Shown: positions 6,662-15,096, numbered from the stretch's first letter. The stretch is DNA of 17,260 nt from an uncultured Candidatus Planktophila sp. (GCA_937975715.1 CALJUA010000148.1:1-17260), one strand, 5' to 3'. Notes: generated from the sequence alone by a model not told the origin. Numbers and translations: made by a program.

Positions 6662-8232
6662 TTCTTATCCTCATCTGTAATCTCAGAATAGGTTTCAGAG
6701 TACATTCTCTTTTTAGTCAAGCTAAATGTCTCGATAGCAACTGGAATCGGATTTCTGCCATCGGTTGATTTTGGAGATACCTCGTCAAAGTTGACGCTGC
6801 ATCCGCTCGACATCGCTTCTTCTAATCTATCCGCAGTCTCCTTGTGAGCCGCAGGGATTACATAGCGATCCTTATATTTTGCGATAGCGAGCAACTTGTA
6901 CATTTCGTACATATCTTCGCCAGACATATCAACTGAGTTAGGAATCTCTTCATTAAATTCGTTGCCTAAGTTGAAATCTCGCATATATGAACGCATTGCT
7001 GCGAGCTTTTTGAGAACATTATCGATAACTGTGACATCGCCGGCTGACATCAAATTTGCGAGGTACTGTGCAGGGATTCGCAATGTGTCGATTGCAGCAA
7101 ATAGATTATTGACATTTTCTGCATCATTTCCTGTATTTTTTAGAGCATCGACTACAGGTGACAAAGGTGGGATGTACCAGACCATCGGCATTGTTCGATA
7201 TTCAGGATGGAGCGGAAGAGCCACTTTGTACTCTTTTGCCAATTTATATACAGGTGAATTCTTTGCAGCTTCAAGCCAATCCTCAGGAATACCATCTTTT
7301 TTCGCCTGAGCAATGATTGCCTCATCGTGAGGATCTAAGAGCAGGCTGAGCTGAGCTTCATAGAGATCTTGATCATTTTCTACTGAAGCAGCTTCTAGTA
7401 CTCGATCTGCGTCGTAGAGGAATAAACCGATATAGCGCAAGCGACCTACGCAGGTCTCGGCGCAGACAGTAGGTTGACCCACTTCAAGTCGTGGGAAGCA
7501 GAGAGTGCATTTTTCAGCTTTTCCGCTGCGATGGTTGAAGTAGACCTTCTTATATGGGCAACCGGTAACGCACATTCTCCAACCGCGGCATTTATCACCG
7601 TCGACGAGAACGATGCCATCTTCGCTGCGCTTGTACATCGCACCTGATGGACACGATGCGACGCAAGAAGGGTTGAGGCAATGTTCGCAGATCCGAGGAA
7701 GGTAGAACATAAAGGACTTTTCAAACTCAAATTTAACTGAATCTTCAATTCCTTTAAGCATGGGGTCATCTTGGCCAGTCTTATATGTACCGCCAAGATC
7801 ATCATCCCAGTTGGCGCTCCACTCAATCTTCATATTCTTACCGGTAATGAGAGATTTCGGTCTAGCTACTGGAACCGTATCTGTTGTTGGTGAGCTAATG
7901 AGATTGTCATAGTCATATGTCCATGGCTCGTAATAATCATCGAGTCCAGGCAACTTGGGATTGCTGAATATTTTAGATAAACGGCTGAGGCGACCACCTG
8001 ATTTCAGGCGAAGCTTTCCATTGCGCTTAAGAGTCCATCCACCTTGCCATTGTTCTTGGTCTTCATAGGTGCGTGGATATCCGATTCCGGGGCGAGTCTC
8101 AACGTTGTTAAACCATACATATTCAACGCCTTGGCGATTCGTCCATGTTTGTTTACATGTCACTGAACATGTGTGACAACCGATGCACTTATCAAGGTTC
8201 ATCACCATTCCGATTTGGGCCATGACTCTCAT
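6658..8232 (-). CDS. narH: Respiratory nitrate reductase beta subunit NarH
   Basis: NarH carries three 4Fe-4S clusters and one 3Fe-4S cluster that wire NarI to NarG on the cytoplasmic face. In the 524 residues the four Cys groups are all visible: C16/C19/C22/C26; C182/C185/C190/C194; C215/W218/C221/C225; C242/C245/C257/C261. The Trp at 218 in place of Cys is the normal feature that makes that cluster 3Fe-4S, not a defect. The N-terminus MRVMAQIGMVMNLDKCIGCH is typical. The ATG at 8232 overlaps the narG stop by 1 bp (TAATG) and the stop overlaps narJ. Assignment is firm. Confidence 0.97.
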   Translation of the reverse strand: MRVMAQIGMVMNLDKCIGCHTCSVTCKQTWTNRQGVEYVWFNNVETRPGIGYPRTYEDQEQWQGGWTLKRNGKLRLKSGGRLSRLSKIFSNPKLPGLDDYYEPWTYDYDNLISSPTTDTVPVARPKSLITGKNMKIEWSANWDDDLGGTYKTGQDDPMLKGIEDSVKFEFEKSFMFYLPRICEHCLNPSCVASCPSGAMYKRSEDGIVLVDGDKCRGWRMCVTGCPYKKVYFNHRSGKAEKCTLCFPRLEVGQPTVCAETCVGRLRYIGLFLYDADRVLEAASVENDQDLYEAQLSLLLDPHDEAIIAQAKKDGIPEDWLEAAKNSPVYKLAKEYKVALPLHPEYRTMPMVWYIPPLSPVVDALKNTGNDAENVNNLFAAIDTLRIPAQYLANLMSAGDVTVIDNVLKKLAAMRSYMRDFNLGNEFNEEIPNSVDMSGEDMYEMYKLLAIAKYKDRYVIPAAHKETADRLEEAMSSGCSVNFDEVSPKSTDGRNPIPVAIETFSLTKKRMYSETYSEITDEDKK

Positions 8233-11200
8233 TAGTACTGAACCTCCTGTGAGCGACGGCGAATTACCGTTACTTCATCGCGTTGATTTCCGGTCGGACC
8301 ATAGTAATTAAAGCCGTATGAGAGTTGCGCATAACCTCCGATGAGGTGAGTTGGCTTCAACAGAAGACGCGTGAGTGAGTTGTGAATTCCTCCTCGTTTA
8401 CCTGTTGCTTCTACTCGTGGGACATCAATCGTTCTATCTTTTGCGTGATACATATAGACAAGACCTTCAGGCATACGGTGGGAGACAACAGCTCTTGCGA
8501 CGATGACGCCGTTTCGGTTGACTGCCTCGATCCAATCGTTATCTTTCACATCAATCTTCTGAGCATCTTCAACGCTCATCCAAAGATCTGGCCCGCCACG
8601 AGATAAGGCCAACATAAATAAGTTGTCCTGATATTCAGAGTGGATGGACCACTTTGAGTGTGGTGTCAGATATCGAACTGCAATACCCAACTCGTCTTGA
8701 GCTCCAATTTTTGGATAATTTGCGAGAGCGGCGAGGTTTAACGGTGGTCTAAATGTAGGCATTTGCTCACCGAGTTCAGACATCCACTGATGATCTAAGA
8801 AGAAGTGCTGACGACCCGTCAATGTGTGCCAAGGTTTTAAGCGCTCAACGTTGATCGTAAATGGTGAATATCGACGACCGTCATGTTCGCTTCCAGACCA
8901 TTCCCAGGAAGTGATTACACCTTGCGGACGTGATTGAGTATCAGCAAAGGTGATTTGCTTACCCTCATTATCTTCTGCGAGGTCTGCCATACGTTGGCCA
9001 GTGCGCTTTTCAAGTTCTCTGAAACCAGCAACGGCGACATGGCCGTTTGATACGCCAGAGAGAGCGAGAATTGTTTCGCATGCTTGTTCAGCAGTTTGAA
9101 GCAACGGTCTTCCCGCTGCAACTCCATCAGTACCTACACCGTTGACTCCCTTAAGATATTCAACAGCTCGTCCTTGCTTAAGGGTCACTCCCTTAACAAC
9201 TGTTCCGAGAGTTTCAACATTTGGTCCAAGCGTCTGCATCTTCTGTGCGATCGCTGAGTAATCACGTTCGACGACTGTTAAGTTGAACATCGTCTTGCCA
9301 GGAATTGGTTCGCACTCTCCGAGCTTCCAATCCTTTACATAACCAAATGGCTGCGCCACCTCAGTAGGAGTGTCATGTTGTAATGGAGTTGCAACGATAT
9401 CGCTCTGGACTCCGAGATGTTTTTCGGAGAGGTTGCTAAATACCTGAGCCAATCGCTGGAAGGCGTCGTAATCTGAACGTGCCTGCCATGGTGGATTGAT
9501 AGCTGCGCTAAATGCATGAATAAATGGGTGCATATCCGTTGAAGAGAGATCAAACTTCTCGTACCAGGTTGCAGCTGGAAGTAGAACGTCAGAGAAGAGA
9601 CCAGTACTTGTCATTCTAAAATCTAGCGAGACAAGCAGATCCAGTTTGCCCTTTGGCGAACCTTCGCGCCACACGACTTCCTTTGGTCTTTTTTCTGGGG
9701 GAGTCATAGCTCCGCTTTGAGCGCCATCTGCACCGAGTAAATGGTCGAGGAAGTACTCGTTACCTTTTCCAGAAGAGCCCAATAGATTTGCTCGCCAGAC
9801 AGTTAATACTCGTGGGAAGTTAATGGGATTATCGGGATCAGAAACAGCGAAATCAAGATCTCCGTTTTTGAGTGAGTCGACAACATAATCCTTAGGGTCT
9901 TTACCCTGACGCTTTGCCTCTTCGACTATCGCAATCGGGTTCTTGTTAAATGTTGGAAATGATGGCGTCCATCCCATGCGAACTGCTTTCACAAGAGTGT
10001 CCGCCATAGAAGTGTTATTGAGAGTTCCGCGGGAGAGTGGAGTTGTCAGACTTTCGGCCCCCCATGAGTCATAACGCCACTGATCTGTTGCCATATACCA
10101 AAATGATGTTCCTGCCATTTGGCGAGCTGGTCGAGACCAATCTGAGCCGAAGGCAAGTTGTGCCCAACCAGTAAATGGTCGTGCCTTCTCTTGTCCAACG
10201 TAGTGTGCCCATCCACCACCGTTCTTACCTTGGCATCCGGTAAGAAGTACGAGCGAAATTATTGCGCGATAAATTGTGTCGGAGTGATACCAGTGGTTTG
10301 TACCAGCGCCCAGAGTAATCATAGATCTGCCGCCAGAGTCTTTTGCATTTTGTGCGAACTCGCGTGCAATTCTGATGACCGACTCTGCGCTGACAGATGT
10401 AATTTCCTCTTGCCATGCTGGCGTATAAAGCGCCTGTGCATCGTCATAGCCGCTAGCCCATTGGCCAGGAAGATTCTCGCGCTTGACTCCGTATTGAGCT
10501 AAGAGCAAATCGTAAACAGTTGTGACCTGGAGGTCGCCAAGCTTCTTAATCGGAACTCCACGAGAAATGATTTCGCCATCCATATCAAATCTTGGTAGCG
10601 AAATTTCTGCGAAATTACCTTCGTCATAAAATGAGAGAGCTGGATCATGACCTTCGAGATCGAGATTCCACTTTCCGATTCCGGCATCGGTGTGGCGGTC
10701 TCCAATAGTTCCGTTAGGAATGAAAACCTCACCGCTACCTTTTTCAACAAGTACTGGTTTCCAATCTGAAGAGTCACTTTCGATCTTCAGGTCAGTTGCG
10801 GTAACAAATCGATCTGCAGTTAGCTTTCCATTGACTTCAGTAAGAGAGACCAAGAATGGAAGATCTGTAAATTTCTTCACATAATCTAAGAATTCAGGAG
10901 TTTCACGGTCGACGTAAAATTCTTTGAGAATGACATGACCCATCGCCATTGCAAGTGCGCCATCTGTTCCTGGTTGAGCAGGAAGCCACTCATCCGCAAA
11001 CTTTGTATTATCTGCATAATCTGGGCTCACACTTACTACTTTTTGACCCTTATATCGAGCTTCAGTCATGAAGTGAGCATCAGGTGTTCGAGTTGTCGGA
11101 ATATTCGAACCCCACATAATGAGGTAAGAAGCATTCCACCAATCTGCAGATTCAGGAACATCTGTTTGATCTCCCCAAATTTGCGGAGATGCAATCGGAA

Positions 11201-11903
11201 GATCGCAGTACCAATCGTAAAAACTTAACATCGTTCCACCGATGAGCGATGTGTATCGCGCACCTGCTGCGTGCGATGCCATTGACATCGCAGGAATTGG
11301 TGAGAAACCTGCAACGCGGTCGGGTCCAAATTCTTTAATTGTGTAGACCTGTGCAGCTGCAACAATTTCTAGAGCTTCATCCCATGATGCACGAACTAAC
11401 CCACCTTTGCCGCGCAGAGATTTATATTGCGCGCTGACTTCAGGATTTTCAACAATGCTCGCCCATGCATCCACTGGGTCGCCGCCAACAGTGACTTTAG
11501 CTTTTCGATATGCATCGAGTAAAAATCCGCGTACATAAGGAAAACGAATTCGAGTAGGTGAGTAGGTGTACCAAGAGAATGCTGCACCTCGTGGGCATCC
11601 GCGTGGTTCGTATTCAGGTGAGTCAGCTCCAACAGATGGGTAGTCAGTCTGTTGTGTCTCCCAAGTGATGACTCCATCTTTTACATACACTTTCCATGAA
11701 CAAGAACCAGTGCAGTTAACGCCATGAGTAGATCGAACAATCTTGTCATGCGACCAACGTTCGCGATAAAAATTATCGCTATCACGTCCGCCTTTGTAAT
11801 AGACAGAACGATGATCAGCGGAAACATTGGTGCGAGATAAAAGTGATCTGGTCGAAATCAGGAAGTCAATGAAATTATCGTCAATTTTGCCCTGCATTTT
11901 CAT
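8232..11903 (-). CDS. narG: Respiratory nitrate reductase alpha subunit NarG
   Basis: NarG is the cytoplasmic-facing catalytic subunit that reduces nitrate to nitrite at a Mo-bisMGD centre. From the ATG at 11903 the product is 1223 residues, close to the family norm. The N-terminal FS0 cluster motif H60-x3-C64-x3-C68-x34-C103 has the spacing of E. coli NarG (H49, C53, C57, C92). The conserved YDWYCDLP (residues 229-236) holds the Asp region that coordinates Mo. No Tat signal is present, as expected for a cytoplasmic NarG. A TTG at 11927 in the same frame would add eight residues; the ATG at 11903 is preferred because a GAGAGG sits about 12 nt upstream. It heads narGHJI-kinase, divergent from narK, with a DosR-box-like palindrome about 60 bp upstream. 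Confidence 0.96.
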   Translation of the reverse strand: MKMQGKIDDNFIDFLISTRSLLSRTNVSADHRSVYYKGGRDSDNFYRERWSHDKIVRSTHGVNCTGSCSWKVYVKDGVITWETQQTDYPSVGADSPEYEPRGCPRGAAFSWYTYSPTRIRFPYVRGFLLDAYRKAKVTVGGDPVDAWASIVENPEVSAQYKSLRGKGGLVRASWDEALEIVAAAQVYTIKEFGPDRVAGFSPIPAMSMASHAAGARYTSLIGGTMLSFYDWYCDLPIASPQIWGDQTDVPESADWWNASYLIMWGSNIPTTRTPDAHFMTEARYKGQKVVSVSPDYADNTKFADEWLPAQPGTDGALAMAMGHVILKEFYVDRETPEFLDYVKKFTDLPFLVSLTEVNGKLTADRFVTATDLKIESDSSDWKPVLVEKGSGEVFIPNGTIGDRHTDAGIGKWNLDLEGHDPALSFYDEGNFAEISLPRFDMDGEIISRGVPIKKLGDLQVTTVYDLLLAQYGVKRENLPGQWASGYDDAQALYTPAWQEEITSVSAESVIRIAREFAQNAKDSGGRSMITLGAGTNHWYHSDTIYRAIISLVLLTGCQGKNGGGWAHYVGQEKARPFTGWAQLAFGSDWSRPARQMAGTSFWYMATDQWRYDSWGAESLTTPLSRGTLNNTSMADTLVKAVRMGWTPSFPTFNKNPIAIVEEAKRQGKDPKDYVVDSLKNGDLDFAVSDPDNPINFPRVLTVWRANLLGSSGKGNEYFLDHLLGADGAQSGAMTPPEKRPKEVVWREGSPKGKLDLLVSLDFRMTSTGLFSDVLLPAATWYEKFDLSSTDMHPFIHAFSAAINPPWQARSDYDAFQRLAQVFSNLSEKHLGVQSDIVATPLQHDTPTEVAQPFGYVKDWKLGECEPIPGKTMFNLTVVERDYSAIAQKMQTLGPNVETLGTVVKGVTLKQGRAVEYLKGVNGVGTDGVAAGRPLLQTAEQACETILALSGVSNGHVAVAGFRELEKRTGQRMADLAEDNEGKQITFADTQSRPQGVITSWEWSGSEHDGRRYSPFTINVERLKPWHTLTGRQHFFLDHQWMSELGEQMPTFRPPLNLAALANYPKIGAQDELGIAVRYLTPHSKWSIHSEYQDNLFMLALSRGGPDLWMSVEDAQKIDVKDNDWIEAVNRNGVIVARAVVSHRMPEGLVYMYHAKDRTIDVPRVEATGKRGGIHNSLTRLLLKPTHLIGGYAQLSYGFNYYGPTGNQRDEVTVIRRRSQEVQY

Positions 11904-11933
11904 GAGTGCTACACCTCTCTTGTTCAATACCTA

Positions 11934-11939
11934 ATCATC
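11934..11939 (-). promoter_or_regulatory. Candidate -10 element for the narG operon
   Basis: On the minus strand GATGAT (4 of 6 matches to TATAAT) lies 34 nt from the centre of the DosR-box-like palindrome. A start near 11927 would put the box centre near -43, the arrangement known for DosR-activated promoters. It is a weak match, supported mainly by spacing. Confidence 0.3.
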
Positions 11940-11962
11940 TCCTACGCGTGAAGAAAATGAAT

Positions 11963-11978
11963 AGGGACTTTAGTCCCT
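11963..11978. promoter_or_regulatory. DosR/DevR-box-like palindrome between narG and narK
   Basis: AGGGACTTTAGTCCCT is a perfect inverted repeat of 7-bp arms around TT. Its inner 14 bases GGGACTTTAGTCCC fit exactly the core of the mycobacterial DosR consensus TTSGGGACTWWAGTCCCSAA; the outer flanks differ (A/T where S is expected). It is the only such site found by eye in the window. It sits in the divergent intergenic region and could control narGHJI-kinase leftward and narK1-narK2 rightward. The devR-like gene in this window has the DosR DNA-contacting residues K179, K182 and N183, which makes it the natural ligand. Confidence 0.8.
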
Positions 11979-12002
11979 GTTTGGAGGTTGAGAACTACCA
12001 AT

Positions 12003-13373
12003 ATGCTCGAGCATAATAGTTTCAATAAAGTTATGAATGAGAAGTTGGGTGAATGCTTGGGTATTAATAAAGAGCGCAACTCAGTACTGGTCTTAAGTTC
12101 AGTTGCATTCACATTGATGTTCGCTGTATGGCTTCAATTTGGAATCCTTGCGATTCCGATTCAAAAAGAATTCAACTTAAGCGATACACAGTTCTACTGG
12201 TTGACAGCTCTTCCAATTCTTAATGGATCTATCTGGCGTTTATTTACAGGTATCTGGGCTGATAAATTCGGTGGCCGAAAAGTAATGTTGGTTCTGCTAT
12301 TGCTCGCCGCGATTCCGACAGCGCTACTCAGCAAGGCAGAGAGCGTGACAACTCTCTTTATTCTCGCCTTCTTTATTGGAATTGCCGGTAACTCATTTAG
12401 TTCAGGCATTGCATGGAATAGCGCATGGTTTCCACGAGAGAAACAAGGTTTTGCACTAGGCGTATTCGGCGCCGGCAATGTTGGAGCCTCGGTTACAAAA
12501 CTTATTGGACCGATCATCATTACAGCCACTGCAAGCACGACCTTCCTTGGTGGCTTGGTATTAGGCGGATGGCGTTTGATACCTGTGATCTATGCCGTCC
12601 TTTTGGTAATTATGGCGGCCATTATCTATTTCTTTACACCTCGCAATGATCGTAAACCTGGTTCAACAATTCCAATGCGCGAGCAGATCAAGCCACTCAA
12701 GGAAGTTCGAGTATGGAGATTTGCTCTCTATTACACGGTGATGTTCGGTGCATATGTCGCACTTGCATCGATGCTTCCTAAATATTACGAAGCACAATTT
12801 GGAATTGTGTTGTGGAAGGCAGCCCTTTTGACGGCGCTCTTTATCTTCCCAGCATCACTTCTTCGACCACTGGGTGGCTTCCTATCTGACACAATCGGTG
12901 CACGAAAGATTATGTACTGGACTTTCATCGTCATTTTATTATCAAGCGGATTGTTGATGATGCCTCAAGGTCATATTGTCGTCGAAGTCGCAAAGAGCAA
13001 ATCTGCCAGTGGGGTCATCGAAATTTTGCCATGGCAAGTCAATCTCGTCTTCTTCACAATAATTACTGTGATTCTCGGTAGCGCGATGGGCATTGGAAAG
13101 GCGGCGGTGTATAAACATATCCCCGAGTACTTCCCTGATCGTGTCGGAGCAGTTGGTGGATTGGTGGGAGCCCTCGGTGCGCTAGGAGGATTCTTACTAC
13201 TGCCTATCTTTGGTTATACCCAAGAGTTGAGCGGAATCAAATCATCACCCTTTGCCGTTCTCTTCTTTTTAGCTTTGATCTCTCTTCTGTGGATGCACGT
13301 GGTGGTCATGCGCCTTCTTCAAAAGAGTTCCCCTAATTTGTTACATATCTTCGAGCGCCAACATAAGGAGTGA
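12003..13373 (+). CDS. narK: Nitrate/nitrite transporter, NarK1-like MFS protein
   Basis: This is an MFS protein of the nitrate/nitrite porter family with about 12 hydrophobic segments (456 residues from the ATG at 12003). Family marks are the TM2 arginine in NGSIWRLFTGIWADKFGGRK, the Gly-rich segment GIAGNSFSSG, then FGAGNVGAS, and a second-half arginine in LLRPLGGFLSDTIGARK. It resembles the NarK1 type, thought to import nitrate with protons. The start is uncertain: GGAGG at 11983-11987 directly abuts an in-frame TTG (11988) and lies 15 nt before the ATG at 12003, while another ATG at 12033 follows a CATAAT hexamer. It ends 2 bp before narK2, so both are probably co-transcribed from the DosR-box region. 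Confidence 0.9.
   Translation: MLEHNSFNKVMNEKLGECLGINKERNSVLVLSSVAFTLMFAVWLQFGILAIPIQKEFNLSDTQFYWLTALPILNGSIWRLFTGIWADKFGGRKVMLVLLLLAAIPTALLSKAESVTTLFILAFFIGIAGNSFSSGIAWNSAWFPREKQGFALGVFGAGNVGASVTKLIGPIIITATASTTFLGGLVLGGWRLIPVIYAVLLVIMAAIIYFFTPRNDRKPGSTIPMREQIKPLKEVRVWRFALYYTVMFGAYVALASMLPKYYEAQFGIVLWKAALLTALFIFPASLLRPLGGFLSDTIGARKIMYWTFIVILLSSGLLMMPQGHIVVEVAKSKSASGVIEILPWQVNLVFFTIITVILGSAMGIGKAAVYKHIPEYFPDRVGAVGGLVGALGALGGFLLLPIFGYTQELSGIKSSPFAVLFFLALISLLWMHVVVMRLLQKSSPNLLHIFERQHKE
13365..13370 (+). promoter_or_regulatory. Shine-Dalgarno fixing the narK2 start
   Basis: AAGGAG ends 5 nt before the ATG at 13376. This decides for the ATG against the in-frame GTG at 13370, which overlaps the motif itself. 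It lies in the last codons of the upstream transporter gene. Confidence 0.7.
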
Positions 13374-13375
13374 AA

Positions 13376-14764
13376 ATGAGTAAAGAAAAATCAGCTAAGT
13401 CCATTGAAGATTGGTCGCCTGAAGAAGGTCGCTGGGATTCAAAGCTTTCGCATAAGACTGGAATGATCACGACCTTCAACTTAGGTTTGGCATTCGCGAC
13501 ATGGTTTCTCGCCAGCGCCCTCGCTCCAAAACTTCAAGGTCTTGGTTTTACATTAACTCAGAACGAGCTCTATTGGATTACTGCGATGCCTGGTCTGGCC
13601 GGTGGATTCCTCCGAATTCTCTGGATGTTCCTACCTCCAATTCTCGGCACGAGAAAATTAGTCACACTGACAACCTTGCTCTTGCTCGTACCAATTGTCG
13701 GTTGGGGAATGGCAGTTCAAAATCCAGAGACAAGCTTTAAGCACTTCTTGCTACTCGCCTTCCTATCCGGAATCGGTGGAGGTGCATTCTCAGGATTTAT
13801 GCCGAGCACCTCATATTTCTTCCCAAAGAGAATGCAGGGCACAACACTCGGACTTCAAGCTGGTTTAGGAAACTTCGGTGTCAGCTTTGTTCAATTCCTT
13901 ACTCCTTGGATTGTGGGCTTCTCACTGGTTGGTGTCATGGGCTCAGCTCAGAAGTTTAAGGATCCAACAACAGGAGTTGTATCTGATGCTTGGTACCAAA
14001 ATGCTGCTTACTTCTACGTTCCATTTATTGTTATCGGAGCGCTCTTGGCGTGGACAATTTTGAAGGATGTTCCTATCCAGGCTAACTTCCGTAAACAGCT
14101 TGATATCTTCGGCAATATCGACACATTGTGGATGACACTTCTCTATGTAATGACATTCGGAATTTTCTCTGGCTTGTCAGCTCAATTTGGTCTTCTTATC
14201 AAGAACATCTTCGGAGCCGGAAATGAAGATATCGTCAAGATCGTTGATGGCACTCGAACATTGATGGTAAGTGGTTACTCCGTTCCAGATGTTGCTAAAT
14301 ATGCCTTTCTTGGACCACTAGTCGGTGCAGCCGCACGTATTGTCTTTGCACCTCTTACAGATAAGTTCGGTGGAGCGCCTTGGACAATGGTCTCTGGAGC
14401 AGGAATCATCGGATCGATTCTCTTCACAATGCAACATGTAAACCCAGATATTTCACAGGGTGCAACGTACCTATCGAGCGAATTCCACTCCTTCTTATAC
14501 GGCATGATTTCAATCTTCTTCTTTGCCGGTATCGGAAACGCTTCCACCTTTAAGCAGATGCCGATGATCTTCCCTCCACGTCAGGCGGGCGGAGTAATCG
14601 GATGGGTCTCCTCTATTGCAGCTTTCGGACCATTCTTATTCGGCATGGGCTTGGTTGCATTCCAAGCATCTACCTTCTTAGGAATACTGGCTGCATACTC
14701 ATTTATCTGCTTGATCATCACTTGGTTGCGATATGCGAAACCAGGGGCAGCTAAGAAATCGTAG
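13376..14764 (+). CDS. narK2: Nitrate/nitrite transporter, NarK2/NarU-like MFS protein
   Basis: A second NarK-family porter of 462 residues, with about 12 hydrophobic segments and a hydrophilic N-terminal leader containing EDWSPEEGRWD. It is clearly different from its neighbour. The TM2 region AMPGLAGGFLRILWMFLPP with its arginine, the segment GGGAFSGFMPSTSYFFPKR, and QAGLGNFGVS resemble the E. coli NarK/NarU group (NarK2 type), known for nitrate/nitrite exchange. A second arginine occurs in AAARIVFAPLTDKFGG. Having one NarK1-type and one NarK2-type gene side by side parallels the NarK1-NarK2 fusion protein of Paracoccus, here as separate genes 2 bp apart. Its 3' end overlaps the CDGSH gene by 14 bp on the other strand. 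Confidence 0.92.
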   Translation: MSKEKSAKSIEDWSPEEGRWDSKLSHKTGMITTFNLGLAFATWFLASALAPKLQGLGFTLTQNELYWITAMPGLAGGFLRILWMFLPPILGTRKLVTLTTLLLLVPIVGWGMAVQNPETSFKHFLLLAFLSGIGGGAFSGFMPSTSYFFPKRMQGTTLGLQAGLGNFGVSFVQFLTPWIVGFSLVGVMGSAQKFKDPTTGVVSDAWYQNAAYFYVPFIVIGALLAWTILKDVPIQANFRKQLDIFGNIDTLWMTLLYVMTFGIFSGLSAQFGLLIKNIFGAGNEDIVKIVDGTRTLMVSGYSVPDVAKYAFLGPLVGAAARIVFAPLTDKFGGAPWTMVSGAGIIGSILFTMQHVNPDISQGATYLSSEFHSFLYGMISIFFFAGIGNASTFKQMPMIFPPRQAGGVIGWVSSIAAFGPFLFGMGLVAFQASTFLGILAAYSFICLIITWLRYAKPGAAKKS

Positions 14765-14954
14765 GCTTACTTTCACCCGTTATTGCGCGGTGCGAACCGT
14801 CGCAATACGGGTACTTAAGTGAGAGCTTGCAACCACAGAACTTTACATTTTCTGTGGACTCGATGATGTTGCCATCTTTATCGACTATATCAACGAGCCC
14901 CATGATTTTTACTGAACCAGTTTTGGGATTTACATACACTCGCGGATTTGTCAT
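14751..14954 (-). CDS. CDGSH iron-sulfur domain protein
   Basis: This small protein (67 residues from the ATG at 14954) has one CDGSH motif: C40-G-C42, then S45, P49, C51-D-G-S-H55. These give the 3-Cys-1-His ligand set for a redox-active 2Fe-2S cluster. The N-terminal half is a short beta-rich stretch with no signal or membrane segment. An in-frame GTG at 14996 would add 14 residues that run into the tRNA-like repeat; the ATG is preferred. It converges on narK2 with a 14-bp overlap. Bacterial CDGSH proteins of this size are mostly uncharacterised; electron transfer or cluster donation is possible, but no specific partner can be named from the sequence. Confidence 0.82.
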   Translation of the reverse strand: MTNPRVYVNPKTGSVKIMGLVDIVDKDGNIIESTENVKFCGCKLSLKYPYCDGSHRAITGESKPTIS

Positions 14955-14990
14955 GGAGTCAAGGGTAGTCGTATAGCTTGGTCGAGTGCG

Positions 14991-15054
14991 CCTCACCGCT
15001 AACGAGGTAAGGCGTTAAACCCTTCAGGAGTTCAAATCTCCTCGTCTCCGCCAG
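14991..15054 (+). repeat. tRNA-Ser(GCT)-like 3' half, copy 1 (no 5' half seen)
   Basis: This 64-bp segment reads like a tRNA-Ser from the anticodon arm to the CCA end. It has GCTAA in an anticodon-loop position, a variable arm AAGG...CCTT, a perfect T-arm (15026-15042, AGGAG/CTCCT around TTCAAAT), acceptor strand CGTCTCC (15043-15049), G and CCA (15051-15053). No GGAGACG acceptor 5' strand or D-arm lies at the right distance upstream. U33 is replaced by C, and the third variable-stem pair (G in copy 2) is broken. It is therefore a fragment, not a working tRNA gene. Copy 2 is 62/64 identical. Confidence 0.75.
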
Positions 15055-15065
15055 ATTGAGCATAA

Positions 15066-15095
15066 ATCCCCTGTCTTAGAGATAAGCCAGGGGAT
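15066..15095 (+). terminator. Strong hairpin 12 nt after tRNA-like copy 1
   Basis: ATCCCCTG (15066-15073) pairs with CAGGGGAT (15088-15095), and inside it CTTA pairs with TAAG around a GAGA tetraloop, with one mismatch between the two stems. It is followed by a second hairpin and T-run. It is plausible as a transcription terminator of an ancestral tRNA gene; it lacks its own T-tract. Confidence 0.5.
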
Positions 15096-15096
15096 A

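Noticed and set aside
7557..7590. Trp instead of Cys in the third NarH cluster motif as a loss-of-function change.
   Set aside because: This Trp is the normal NarH feature that gives a 3Fe-4S cluster.
8420..8435. GGGAC-containing stretch in narG as a second DosR box.
   Set aside because: The second half-site is missing, it is inside coding sequence, and no palindrome forms.
10935..11228. Plus-strand open frame inside narG as an extra gene.
   Set aside because: It has no recognisable domain, is antisense to the conserved Mo-binding part of NarG, and is explained as a shadow frame; the same holds for other open frames opposite narG, narH, moeA and guaB1.
14955..15053. A complete tRNA-Ser gene beginning at GGAGTCA (14955) and ending at the CCA of copy 1.
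   Set aside because: Only 5 of 7 acceptor pairs form, the span of 99 nt is too long, no D-arm folds, and the anticodon loop lacks U33. Only the 3' half is tRNA-like.
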